From Hyphomonadaceae bacterium (GTDB lineage Bacteria > Pseudomonadota > Alphaproteobacteria > Caulobacterales > Hyphomonadaceae): DNA of 64,000 bases. The notes beneath the pieces were generated by a model. The model was not told the origin of the DNA. It saw only the letters and a list, made by a program, of their open reading frames with translations, and did no database searches. Shown piece by piece: positions 28,735 through 36,962 of the stretch. The translations under genes and the position numbers were made by a program. The stretch spans positions 1-64,000 of the forward strand of contig JANSYM010000007.1 of assembly GCA_024742355.1 (NCBI GenBank). Direction: 5' to 3'. Numbering within the stretch: position 1 is the stretch's first letter; every line of letters begins with the position of its first letter.

Positions 28735-31700
28735 TTAAGGCTGTGGCAAAGGAATGGAACCCCATTCGCCCACTCGGCCGTCATCTGAACGTGTGGCGAC
28801 ACGAATCAGGTCGGCCGTCTGGACAGGCACCGTGATCTCGGTGTCGCTCTGATCCAGCTGTGCGACGAGGGTGTCATCGAGATAGGTTTCGACGCGATAT
28901 TGCAAGTTCGCGTTCGCCTCGGTGAGCTCCCAATTGTTTGAGAAATCAGAACCACGCGGCGTCCAGCTGACCTGATGCGTTCCACCGGACCGGACGGTGC
29001 GCAAATGCCCCACGCGCCACGGCAAGGATGCATTGCCATTGAACGTGAATTCGGACGTCTCTCCATCATCAAGCCGGGCAATGAAAGTTCGGCCGATATC
29101 GTCCCGGCCAAGAGAGATTGAGACGAGCCGGTCATCTGCGAGTATGACATGGGCACCTGCCAAGACAGGTCGAACAGGACTTCCGGCGAGGCCGCGCATC
29201 AAGCCGGACAGGTGCCAGTTATCGGTGCCGACAAGGTCCGCATCTCGCCAGGCGAGCAATTCCCAGCCCGACTCGTTTTCGATCAGGATGCGGTTTCTTC
29301 CGGACAAGACCAGAGTCTCATCGGCTGAGGACAAGGTCTCGCCTGGCATATAGAGTTCAATCACGTTCGCCGCGTCCCATCGACCGAGTGGGCCGGCGCC
29401 GAAGTCCGCTGCCAATCGACCAAGACCAGCCGCCTGACGGAGCGTCGCGACGTCTGACAGGCCATCCGCTGCCATGCCGAGCTTCAATGTTGACGATCCA
29501 ATCCAGGGGTTGCTCGTCGCGGCGACGCGCAGGGCGGCTCCGTCCAGATGGTCGAGCACGGGACCATCCACAATTCTGAAGATTGGCTCTGCTGCCAGCA
29601 CCGCTGCAGGACCGGTCGACGGCGGCGTGACAGAGCGCACAGGTGAGGACGAGGTCAGCGCCGGTCGAAGACTGAGATAGCGTTGCAAGCCATGGTCTTC
29701 CAGGCGCTGAACAATCCAATGCCGGCCATCCAGCGCGACCCGGTCCAGCACCTCCAGGCCGAGCGCCTCACCTGGCGGGAGCGCCAGGCCGCGTCCATCC
29801 GTTTCCAGAATCTGAGCGAGCCATCGCTCCGCCAACACGCGCGCACGGCCGGCGCCAAGGACAATCGGATAGGTCAAACCGATCTTGAGATCCGATCCCG
29901 GATGCAAGGTTCGGGCTGCAATCACAGCCGGCTGATAGGAGCCGTCCCCCGAAATATATTGCAGCGTCACGCCGCTCGGTTGCTTGTCGAGCAGATTGCG
30001 CGTGGCCGCATAGGTGGACTCGATCATATGTTCGGGGCTGAGGGTCGCAATGGAGACGGCGCCTTCATGTGCGGCGTGAAGGCCGGCATCGGTTTCCTTG
30101 ATAGAAAACTCGTACGCATTCGTCAGCGGAGCCAGAGCCCGGTTCAGAGATGTCACCGAATCCAGCAGATACCCGTCCACGGCGCCGTTCAGCGCTCGCG
30201 CATCCAGTGAAATATCGGCCTGCGCAGCGAGATCGCCGACCAGTTCGGAAAGATCAATCAATCCCGACCGTCCATTCAGCCAATGGCCATATTGCCAGTT
30301 CGGGCCGTCGCTCCAAACCTCGTCGCGAGATGGAAAGTCCGGCCAGGGCCGGCCGTCCCAGGCCCAGTTGAGCACCTGCTCGACCATGGGCTGCGTCCGC
30401 CAGAATTCATTCGCGACCGCCAGGGCGCGGCGCTGCAACAGATCATCCCGGCCGCCATTCGAGTGACGGGGCAGCGCACTTTCAGAACTCTTCGGATCGA
30501 AGAAGACGTTCGGCGCATTGGTCCCTTTGTCGACCGCCGGTACACCGAGCTCAATCAGTCGGATTGGCTTGGACTGCGGCACCCAGGCCGTCGGCGAGGC
30601 GGCGCGCGCCCCGGCGGGACGCTCATAATGTGCCTGTCCCCACCAATTGGCGAGATCCTTCTGTCGGAACACCCAGGGCTCGCCATGCGCACCATCCTCG
30701 ATCGGCGTGCGGACCTGGGCGATGCGGTCATCGTCCGTCGCATAAAACCAGTCAAACGCCTCTCCCCCGGCCAGGTTCTGTTGCAGATAGGCCGCGTCTT
30801 CGATCCGTTCATAGCCAGCCGCAAGGTCCAGATGATCTTCGCCATCGCGCCAGTCCGACAGTGGCGGGTACCAGTCGAGCCCGACAAAATCGATCGGCTC
30901 GCACGCCCACAAAGGGTCGAGCGGAAACAGGACGTCACCGCTGCCTTCGCCGGGAACATAAGCCCCGTATTCAGTCCAGTCGGCGGCGTAGGAAATCGCG
31001 ACCTCCGGCCCGACAATGCTGCGGACTTCATGCGCAATCTCGATCAGCGCTTCAACAAATGGAAACCGCCCCTCTGCATCCCGCGCCCGCGTCAGACCGA
31101 CCATTTCCGACCCGATCAGGATCGCCTCGACACCCCCTGCCTGCACAGCCAGTCGCGCGTGATGCAGGATGAAATGCCGAAACCCGAAGCCGCCATCGTC
31201 TCCGACAAAGCTCGCGATCTCATCCCGGGCCGAGGCCGTCTGGTCCTGAACAACTGTCAGCCGCCCTCGCCAGGGAAAGGCCGCCTGTTTCGCGGCGCCA
31301 TAGGGGTCCGGCAAGCCATTGCCGCCCGGAATTTCCATCATCAGAAACGGCGACAGCGTCACCTTGAGACCGGCCGCCTTCAACGCCTGAATGCCCTCAA
31401 TCACCGCCTGATCCGCCGGCGTGCCGCCAAAATTCGGACGCCCATTGGTTTGCGAAAGCAAGTGCGCGCTGCCGCGATCGACACCACCAACCGTCCAGGC
31501 ATATGGCACGGTCGCCCGGTCGCGAATTTCAATCCCAGGCGCAATCCGGCACGATCCGGCGCGCAGGTCGGTGCCAAACCAGGCGACGGTCAGCGCCGCG
31601 TCGGTGACGCCCGGCAGGTCCCGGCCCAATTGGTCGAGCGACACGGAGAAGTCCGCATCGCCGCGGACATTGTTCATGTTCAACGGTGTCTCAATGCCGG

Positions 31701-32418
31701 GAAATCGTCGTTCGCGCACGATCGACGTCGCGTACACGAACTCGCCACTTGCCGGGATGATGTTCACGCCCCGCACAGTGCGGCTCAGACTGTCATCCGT
31801 AGCCTGCCCGGCCCGGACAATCTCGAACGACATTTGCGGCAGATGATGGCCATAGGCATCGAGCGGAAAGTCCTCGAACACGATATAGGCCGTGCCGCGA
31901 TAGGCTGGCACTGAATCGCTGCCTTCAATCGCTTCGATCAGGGGATCGGGAAGCTGCGTCTCGGTGCCGGTGTACAGGCGCCAGTTCACGCCGCTCAGCG
32001 TCACCAGTTCGCCATTCGCCCAAATCCGGTCGACCCGCGTCACCGGCCCCTGGCAGAGCGCCACCGCAAAGCTGACCGAGTAAGTGTACTCAGAATATTT
32101 CGGCCCGCCTTTGCCCGCGGATTGTTCGCTGCGATGCTCCTTGAAACGCGACGCCCAGAGCACCTGACCTCCGACGCGCATGCGGCCATACACAAGAGGT
32201 AGAACAGCGCCTTCGCGGCTCTCCATCACCTGCAGCGATTTTATCCGGGCCCCTTCTGAAGCGGGCGCCAGCGAAGCATCAATCGCGCGGCCCGCAAATC
32301 GGCCGACCCCCTCGCCAATGGCAGCGCCAGACAAGGTTTGACCAAACACACCGACACCGCCCGGGAGCAAGGCCGATCCCAGCGCGGCGCCGGCTTGCGA
32401 CAAGATGATTTCCGCCAA
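28735..32418 (-). CDS. GTA g15: host-specificity/tail-tip protein (megatron)
   Basis: 1227 residues, the largest GTA protein, forming the tail tip/baseplate. The N-terminal part carries hydrophobic, Ala/Gly-rich helices (IILSQAGAALGSALLPGGVGVFGQTLSGAAIGEG). The centre has a TIM-barrel-like glycosidase-related domain (ALIEIAHEVRSIVGPEVAISYAADWTEYG, PIDFVGLDWYPPLSDWRDG), and the C-terminal part has fibronectin-like strands. RcGTA g15 is about the same size. The start is TTG at 32416-32418 with GGGAGG nine bases before it. A strong terminator lies immediately upstream on this strand, so expression should depend on read-through, anti-termination or a hidden promoter. Confidence 0.93.
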   Translation of the reverse strand: MAEIILSQAGAALGSALLPGGVGVFGQTLSGAAIGEGVGRFAGRAIDASLAPASEGARIKSLQVMESREGAVLPLVYGRMRVGGQVLWASRFKEHRSEQSAGKGGPKYSEYTYSVSFAVALCQGPVTRVDRIWANGELVTLSGVNWRLYTGTETQLPDPLIEAIEGSDSVPAYRGTAYIVFEDFPLDAYGHHLPQMSFEIVRAGQATDDSLSRTVRGVNIIPASGEFVYATSIVRERRFPGIETPLNMNNVRGDADFSVSLDQLGRDLPGVTDAALTVAWFGTDLRAGSCRIAPGIEIRDRATVPYAWTVGGVDRGSAHLLSQTNGRPNFGGTPADQAVIEGIQALKAAGLKVTLSPFLMMEIPGGNGLPDPYGAAKQAAFPWRGRLTVVQDQTASARDEIASFVGDDGGFGFRHFILHHARLAVQAGGVEAILIGSEMVGLTRARDAEGRFPFVEALIEIAHEVRSIVGPEVAISYAADWTEYGAYVPGEGSGDVLFPLDPLWACEPIDFVGLDWYPPLSDWRDGEDHLDLAAGYERIEDAAYLQQNLAGGEAFDWFYATDDDRIAQVRTPIEDGAHGEPWVFRQKDLANWWGQAHYERPAGARAASPTAWVPQSKPIRLIELGVPAVDKGTNAPNVFFDPKSSESALPRHSNGGRDDLLQRRALAVANEFWRTQPMVEQVLNWAWDGRPWPDFPSRDEVWSDGPNWQYGHWLNGRSGLIDLSELVGDLAAQADISLDARALNGAVDGYLLDSVTSLNRALAPLTNAYEFSIKETDAGLHAAHEGAVSIATLSPEHMIESTYAATRNLLDKQPSGVTLQYISGDGSYQPAVIAARTLHPGSDLKIGLTYPIVLGAGRARVLAERWLAQILETDGRGLALPPGEALGLEVLDRVALDGRHWIVQRLEDHGLQRYLSLRPALTSSSPVRSVTPPSTGPAAVLAAEPIFRIVDGPVLDHLDGAALRVAATSNPWIGSSTLKLGMAADGLSDVATLRQAAGLGRLAADFGAGPLGRWDAANVIELYMPGETLSSADETLVLSGRNRILIENESGWELLAWRDADLVGTDNWHLSGLMRGLAGSPVRPVLAGAHVILADDRLVSISLGRDDIGRTFIARLDDGETSEFTFNGNASLPWRVGHLRTVRSGGTHQVSWTPRGSDFSNNWELTEANANLQYRVETYLDDTLVAQLDQSDTEITVPVQTADLIRVATRSDDGRVGEWGSIPLPQP

Positions 32419-32435
32419 TGTTCCAGACCTCCCAT

Positions 32436-32469
32436 AGAAAAAGACCGGTCAGCGAACTGACCGGTCTTT
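32436..32469 (-). terminator. Rho-independent terminator inside the GTA cluster
   Basis: AAAGACCGGTCAG (32440-32452) and CTGACCGGTCTTT (32457-32469) form a perfect 13-bp stem with loop CGAA. On the minus strand it is followed by a run of T residues (complement of 32438-32442). It closes the DM13 gene 22 bases after its stop and lies just before the g15 ribosome-binding site. Confidence 0.88.
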
Positions 32470-32491
32470 CTGATTGATGATTGTGTTGGGC

Positions 32492-32926
32492 TTACAGGTT
32501 GCCGCCGCCCCAAAGGACCGAATAGGCCTCGCAATGCACGAGCACGCTGCCATAGGCCGACAGGTCGACGCCGGCGGGCACTTCATATTCCTGCGTGCCT
32601 TTGGTCTTTTTCAGCTCACCAATGTTGAGCGACCCGTCCACGGCGTTCTTGCCGGTGGCGTCGGCCACGCTTTTTGGCGACAGGAAGATTTTCAGGTCCG
32701 GGCCTTTGGCGGCGCGGAAGTCGTCCGCAAAGACGATGAAGGTCTTGCCGTCGCGCTCGACGACAGACCAGGAGCCCTTGAGCTTCTTGGACTTCTTGAT
32801 GAAGTCGCCGGATGTCGAAAAGGCCGCTTGTTGGGCAATTGTCGACTGGGCGATCACCGGTGCGGCGGTCATCATGCCGGTCATTCCCATGGCCAGGGCA
32901 GCGAAGGCAGCGTGTGTCAGTTTCAT
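32492..32926 (-). CDS. Secreted DM13-domain protein inserted between g14 and g15
   Basis: 144 residues: a signal peptide (MKLTHAAFAALAMGMTGMMTAAPVIA|Q) and one DM13 domain (AAFSTSGDFIKKSKKLKGSWSVVERDGKTFIVFADDFRAAKGPDLKIFLSP to VHCEAYSVLWGGGNL). DM13 domains are proposed cytochrome-like or redox-associated beta folds. A Cys (VHCEAYS) is the only cysteine. It does not belong to any known GTA gene set. It carries its own terminator and a 67-base leader, so it looks like an independent unit dropped into the structural operon. Role in GTA biology unknown. Confidence 0.85.
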   Translation of the reverse strand: MKLTHAAFAALAMGMTGMMTAAPVIAQSTIAQQAAFSTSGDFIKKSKKLKGSWSVVERDGKTFIVFADDFRAAKGPDLKIFLSPKSVADATGKNAVDGSLNIGELKKTKGTQEYEVPAGVDLSAYGSVLVHCEAYSVLWGGGNL

Positions 32927-32993
32927 GTTCGTCTCCAGGTGTGTGATGCGTCTCGATGCAGCCCATCTAGAAACGCCCGTGAACAAGTGCCAA

Positions 32994-33455
32994 TCACCCT
33001 CGATCACAGGGCTGTGCGCGTTCTGTGAGCCGGCATTCGGGGAACGCGAACGCCGCCGCGATCCGTCGCTCCCACCAGGGCACCAGGCGCGTTTCACACA
33101 CCGCCTTGCCCCAATAGGCATGAATGATGCGCGCCTCGCCCGAGACGATGGCGCAATGTTTCGCCGGATGCCCGAGGCCCATTCGGAACAAAAAGACATC
33201 GCCGGGTTGCGCCGTGGAAATTGCAATCTCGCGCAAGTGCCGGCGCGCCGCTTCGAGCAAGGTGTCCTGCTTCAGCGCTTCGGCCCAGTCCGGCGTGTAG
33301 GCCGGAACGGTCTCAGGCTCGTCGCCGAAAACTTCGCGCCAGACACCGCGTAGCAAGCCCAGACAATCAGTGCCGACCTGCTTCTTGCTGGCCTGATGTC
33401 GATAGGGCGTGCCGATCCATGTCCGTGCCTCTGACAGGATCTGCGCGCGACTCAT
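32994..33455 (-). CDS. GTA g14: NlpC/P60 cell-wall peptidase
   Basis: 153 residues. Catalytic Cys31 lies in QVGTDCLGLLRGVW and the His in GLGHPAKHCAIVSG, with a further His in ARIIHAYWGKAV. This matches the NlpC/P60 peptidase of GTA and phage baseplates, which cuts peptidoglycan during DNA delivery. It overlaps g13 as ATGA. The gene that follows is the inserted DM13 gene rather than g15. Confidence 0.93.
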   Translation of the reverse strand: MSRAQILSEARTWIGTPYRHQASKKQVGTDCLGLLRGVWREVFGDEPETVPAYTPDWAEALKQDTLLEAARRHLREIAISTAQPGDVFLFRMGLGHPAKHCAIVSGEARIIHAYWGKAVCETRLVPWWERRIAAAFAFPECRLTERAQPCDRG

Positions 33456-34096
33456 CTTTGCCCCCCATCATTATTCGCGGCGGCCGGCCCTGACAGAATG
33501 AAGTCATTGCCAGGCATGTGCGGGAAGCCGCGAAAATTCTCGCTATTGGAAAAGACATCCCGGCAGGTTTCGAAGCGCTGGTCGCAGCTCCGTCCCAGCG
33601 CCGCAATACCGCACCGTGCATCGCCGAGCACCGCATCACAGCGCCGTTGCAGCACGCGGCCAACGGGACGCTCGAGATCGGATTTCAGCGACACCAGGTC
33701 GGCTTCAAACTGTCCGGTCTCATTCAGCCTGACCTCGCTCAGATAGCCGCTCCAGACATGTCTCTGCCCAGCCTCGGGCGTGGTCCAGTCCGCCTGATAG
33801 ACGTCGAGGCGGCACCCGTCCCACAATCCGTTTGCAAGGTCGTCAGCTGAAATCGCATCGCTCGAGAGGACGCCTCCGCCAGCACCCTGCCCCGGTTTCA
33901 ACCCGTCACTCTGCGTGAAACGGCCGGCCTCGATGGCGCCGCCCGGTTGATAGGTCACGCCCGCCAGCGTGAGCGCCACGTCGTGATCGGTCACACCGAT
34001 CCGGGCGCCATCACGGCGCGTCAGACGCCAGCACAGGCAGAGCGTCGTCGCCGCGCTCTTTAAACGCACCGCGAGCGCTTCGGAAATGTCTTTCAT
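33452..34096 (-). CDS. GTA g13: baseplate hub protein (DUF2163 / BR0599 family)
   Basis: 214 residues with the DUF2163 core (LCLCWRLTRRDGARIGVTDHDVALTLAGVTYQPGG). The phage BR0599-type cysteine-rich C-terminus contains CDAVLGDARCG, SCDQRFETCRDVFSNSENFRGFPHMPGND. In RcGTA the conserved cysteines of g13 bind an iron-sulphur cluster in the hub; four Cys with suitable spacing are present here. Starts 8 bases after the g12 stop. Confidence 0.93.
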   Translation of the reverse strand: MKDISEALAVRLKSAATTLCLCWRLTRRDGARIGVTDHDVALTLAGVTYQPGGAIEAGRFTQSDGLKPGQGAGGGVLSSDAISADDLANGLWDGCRLDVYQADWTTPEAGQRHVWSGYLSEVRLNETGQFEADLVSLKSDLERPVGRVLQRRCDAVLGDARCGIAALGRSCDQRFETCRDVFSNSENFRGFPHMPGNDFILSGPAAANNDGGQR

Positions 34097-34104
34097 CGCA
34101 CCCT

Positions 34105-34719
34105 CTAGACCAGTTCGATCAGCGTCACGCTGACGATGCGTCCCGCACCAAATGCCTCGATCACGGCATTGATCTGGTCGGTCTCGAACCGAACGGGGCA
34201 GTCAAATTTGAACCCGGCCCGCACCACGGCGCCTGATGGGGGCGCAGTGTCGAACGCGATCTCGCCAGTATCTGTCGACACCGACCAACCGGTACTCTGT
34301 TCAACGCCATCTACAGAAACGCGTGCCGTGCCATCGACGGGCTTAGTGATGGTGCGCTTGACGGCGCCATACCATTTGCACAGCTGGAACGTGGTTTGTG
34401 TGCCGTCGCCGACGCCCAGAACCTGATCGCCTGCGCCTGGCTCAGTCCCGGCATCCGCGCTCGAATAATCAAGCGGATCGCGAAAACGAAACCCATACAG
34501 GCGCCCCATGCGGGCTTCGAAAAAGCTGATCAGTGTCTGCAAATCCTGCACACTCGACACAGCGCCGCCGACATCCCACCGGCGCCTTGAACGCGACCAT
34601 TTCGCGTTGCGCACCTCCTGGCCGCTGGCCAGGGTGACAATCTCCGTGCGTCGCTCCGGTCCGCCCGCGGCGCCGAGCGCCAGGGGCATCGGGAAGCTGA
34701 CCTCATGAAACGCCGTCAT
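34105..34719 (-). CDS. GTA g12: distal tail protein (DUF2460)
   Basis: 204 residues beginning FHEVSFPMPLALGAAGGPERRTEIVTLASGQEVRNAKWSRSRRRWDVG, the highly conserved N-terminus of DUF2460/TIGR02217 proteins. It ends in the beta-strand set GAVVRAGFKFDCPVRFETDQINAVIEAFGAGRI. It forms the ring linking tail tube and baseplate hub in GTA particles. ATGA overlap with the tape-measure gene. Confidence 0.94.
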   Translation of the reverse strand: MTAFHEVSFPMPLALGAAGGPERRTEIVTLASGQEVRNAKWSRSRRRWDVGGAVSSVQDLQTLISFFEARMGRLYGFRFRDPLDYSSADAGTEPGAGDQVLGVGDGTQTTFQLCKWYGAVKRTITKPVDGTARVSVDGVEQSTGWSVSTDTGEIAFDTAPPSGAVVRAGFKFDCPVRFETDQINAVIEAFGAGRIVSVTLIELV

Positions 34720-35087
34720 GTGAACCGCCCGCCTCTGGCGGCTGCAACCGCGACAGCATTCGCGATCGTACTGGCGCTGCCGATCGCGGCGGATTGGCCA
34801 GCCCCAACCGACATGTTCAGATTAACCGTCTGACGGACCCGGCCAAGCCCGGACTGTGCGATCACGGCCTCGGCGGCAATGCGCGCCAGATCGCTCAAAA
34901 TGGATTCGGCCATGCGGCGAAAATCGGTTTCGCCGGACCGCGCAGCACGGCCAAGGGCCTGTTCAATGCTCGCGCCGGCGCGTCCGAAAGCCTGTTCCAG
35001 GACCGCGGCCGCTTCCTGACCGGGTCCTTCGACCAGGCGGGTCAGGCTCTCGCTCGCCGCTTGCAGTTCAGCTTCAAAATCATCCAT
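34716..35087 (-). CDS. GTA g11: tape-measure protein (short form)
   Basis: 123 residues, mostly alpha-helical and Ala-rich (ESLTRLVEGPGQEAAAVLEQAFGRAGASIEQALGRAARS). A C-terminal hydrophobic stretch follows (GAGQSAAIGSASTIANAVAVAAARGG), as in GTA and lambda-type tape-measure proteins. It is clearly shorter than the roughly 220-residue RcGTA protein I recall, which predicts a shorter tail. It overlaps the upstream chaperone gene by 8 bp. Confidence 0.85.
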   Translation of the reverse strand: MDDFEAELQAASESLTRLVEGPGQEAAAVLEQAFGRAGASIEQALGRAARSGETDFRRMAESILSDLARIAAEAVIAQSGLGRVRQTVNLNMSVGAGQSAAIGSASTIANAVAVAAARGGRFT

Positions 35088-35256
35088 CGGGATGGGCCTC
35101 CATCAGGGATTTCAGGATTGCGGCATCGAAATCAGGCTTTGGCGACGTGGTCAGCCACAACCATTCGCGCACCGACAATTTCCAGAACGCGTCAGGTGCG
35201 AGGCCGCGCGCGACCGCCATCTGCAGCATTTCAGCCCAGGGCAGCATGAAACGCAT
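35080..35256 (-). CDS. GTA g10.1-like tail assembly chaperone
   Basis: 58 residues: MRFMLPWAEMLQMAVARGLAPDAFWKLSVREWLWL and a short acidic tail. This is the TIGR02216-type tail assembly chaperone of GTAs and related phages, recognised by its WxLSVxEW core. The start at 35256 overlaps the previous gene's end by 26 bp, which recalls the frameshift or overlap arrangements between the two tail chaperones in many siphophages. Confidence 0.85.
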   Translation of the reverse strand: MRFMLPWAEMLQMAVARGLAPDAFWKLSVREWLWLTTSPKPDFDAAILKSLMEAHPDG

Positions 35257-35506
35257 CCGCAATGGCGCGGGCGGCCTCGAGGGGAGCGACGCGCTCCATC
35301 GCAATCTTCGCCCCCGCACCTTTGGCCAGGATGGCCAGCACCTTGGTGAGCTCCGTTGCTGACAAGTGTTTCAAGCGCAATTGCAGGTCGGTCAGGGACT
35401 GGCAGCCAAAGGCATGCTCCAGCTCTGCCAGTCCGCCGAGCGTGAGGCAGAGTGGCACTTCAGCCCCGTCGACCGTCAGCACCGTTTCACCCCGCGCCGC
35501 GTTCAT
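35231..35506 (-). CDS. GTA g10: tail assembly chaperone
   Basis: 91 residues with the GTA-family core LTVDGAEVPLCLTLGGLAELEHAFGCQSLTDLQLRLKHLSATELTKVLAILAKGAG. These chaperones bind the tape measure and tube monomers before tail polymerisation. Start overlaps the tail tube stop as ATGA. Confidence 0.88.
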   Translation of the reverse strand: MNAARGETVLTVDGAEVPLCLTLGGLAELEHAFGCQSLTDLQLRLKHLSATELTKVLAILAKGAGAKIAMERVAPLEAARAIADAFHAALG

Positions 35507-35922
35507 CCTTCCGCCTCGAAGGCCAGCGCCCCGGCGCTTTCCAGGTCGACCGAAAATCGCGCTTCGCCATCAAACACGCCGCCCCATTTCAGTTCACGAA
35601 TGTGCAATGGTCCGGTCAGGACTCCGAGCCCCGGAATAATCAACTTCCACGTGGCGATCGCGCCCGAGAAGAAAATGTCCTGCATGCGCTGGTCGCTTTC
35701 GGCATCCTTGAACACACCCTGGCCGCGCACACGGGCGGATTTCACACCCGCCCCGGCGATGAGTTCGCGCCACCCGCCCGGGCTTTCTGCCGATGTGCCA
35801 TCGACGCTCTGTGCGTTGAGTTCAATATCGCTGGAGCGGATGCCTGCGAGGGTGACAAAACTCTCGGGGACAGCGCCGTCAGATATCTTGATCAGGACAT
35901 CGCGTCCTTTTTGCCCGGCCAT
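35503..35922 (-). CDS. GTA g9: major tail (tube) protein
   Basis: 139 residues: MAGQKGRDVLIKISDGAVPESFVTLAGIRSSDIELNAQSVDGTSAESPGGWRELI is the signature of the TP901-1/GTA tail tube family. The rest is beta-rich (LIIPGLGVLTGPLHIRELKWGGVFDGEARFSVDLESAGALAF). GGAGG lies seven bases before the start at 35922. Confidence 0.94.
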   Translation of the reverse strand: MAGQKGRDVLIKISDGAVPESFVTLAGIRSSDIELNAQSVDGTSAESPGGWRELIAGAGVKSARVRGQGVFKDAESDQRMQDIFFSGAIATWKLIIPGLGVLTGPLHIRELKWGGVFDGEARFSVDLESAGALAFEAEG

Positions 35923-35924
35923 GT

Positions 35925-36353
35925 TCAGACCTCCTCTGTCACGATGCGGACCCGCATGACGCCGCGCAGCACCTGGCGATTCGGCGCGCGCATGACGTCC
36001 GAATAGGTCGGATGAACCAGGATGACGCGTTGGCGCGACAGGGTGAGCTCCATGCGCTGCACGGCCGATCGCAGCGTTGCGAGAAGCGCTTTCGCCTCGG
36101 TCTGCCCGCCCGCACGCGACAGGGTCGCAAATTGCAGGCGATGCTCTGCACCGCACACGCTGGCGGCACTGGCATCGCGGCGTTCGCAACGCTCCAGCAC
36201 CACATAAGGAAACAGGGCGGCCCGGGTCTCGTCATCAAAAATCCGCGCCGGTGATCCCAATAAGGTCTGCAAGTCGGCATCCGCGCGCAAGGCAGCAAGG
36301 ATTTGCTCGATCAATTCCACATCGGAAATGCCTGCGCTCAAGTCGAAGCTCAT
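35925..36353 (-). CDS. GTA g8: tail terminator/connector protein (DUF3168)
   Basis: 142 residues with the DUF3168 pattern (ILAALRADADLQTLLGSPARIFDDETRAALFPYVVLERCERRDASA, then VILVHPTYSDVMRAPNRQVLRGVMRVRIVTEE). It joins tail tube and connector. It directly follows g6 with an ATGA overlap; no g7 gene separates them. Confidence 0.92.
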   Translation of the reverse strand: MSFDLSAGISDVELIEQILAALRADADLQTLLGSPARIFDDETRAALFPYVVLERCERRDASAASVCGAEHRLQFATLSRAGGQTEAKALLATLRSAVQRMELTLSRQRVILVHPTYSDVMRAPNRQVLRGVMRVRIVTEEV

Positions 36354-36922
36354 AACCGCACCTCCCGTCGCGCTTCGAGAATGGCGCGGACCTCTTCTGG
36401 CAGTGCCCCGCTCGCCCCGAACGCAAAAGCGGCTGGCGCGCGCGCCGCATACAGCACGCCGGCCAGCCGCAGGATCGCTTCTTTCAGGTCTTCCGGAACA
36501 TCAGACGCCGTTCCATAGCCAGCCTGATACGTCACTTCGATCTGTTCGTCCGCGGCAATCACCGGCAATTGGCTCCAGGGCCGCAATCCGAGACGCCCGC
36601 AATCGAGACGAAAGCGATCGGTATGATCGGTCACGTCGCCCGCTTCAGCCACAATCACGACCGAGATGAGCGAAACGGCCGGGCGGCGCGGCAGCAAGGC
36701 CCCGCGCCCGGCCAATACTGACGGCCAGGCCTGCCAGTCGACCCGGAGCGTCTGCGCGATGAAGGCCAGCCCAGCCGCCTGCTCGATCCGCGCCCGGGCG
36801 CTTTGAATGAACCGCGTGACCAGATCATCCTCGCCATCATGCCCGATGCGCAGGAATTGTTTTGCCGCGGCGAGCGTTACAGGCTCCTCCGCTGGCGGCG
36901 ATATCACCGTCAGGTCTGTCAT
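36350..36922 (-). CDS. GTA g6: head-tail adaptor protein
   Basis: 190 residues: PVTLAAAKQFLRIGHDGEDDLVTRFIQSARARIEQAAGLAF is the typical 'phage gp6 / phiE125 gp8' N-terminus. The C-terminal part (PEDLKEAILRLAGVLYAARAP) follows. It docks onto the portal. It starts 40 bases after the capsid stop. Confidence 0.92.
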   Translation of the reverse strand: MTDLTVISPPAEEPVTLAAAKQFLRIGHDGEDDLVTRFIQSARARIEQAAGLAFIAQTLRVDWQAWPSVLAGRGALLPRRPAVSLISVVIVAEAGDVTDHTDRFRLDCGRLGLRPWSQLPVIAADEQIEVTYQAGYGTASDVPEDLKEAILRLAGVLYAARAPAAFAFGASGALPEEVRAILEARREVRL

Positions 36923-36962
36923 GGTCTTCGACTTTGCTTGATTGGAACGCGGATGCGGTGAC

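Noticed and set aside
30283-31914. 543-codon plus-strand frame opposite g15
   Set aside because: It is antisense to a clearly conserved GTA protein, is rich in Arg/Pro/Gly/Asp runs typical of GC-rich shadow frames, and has no ribosome-binding site or recognisable domain.
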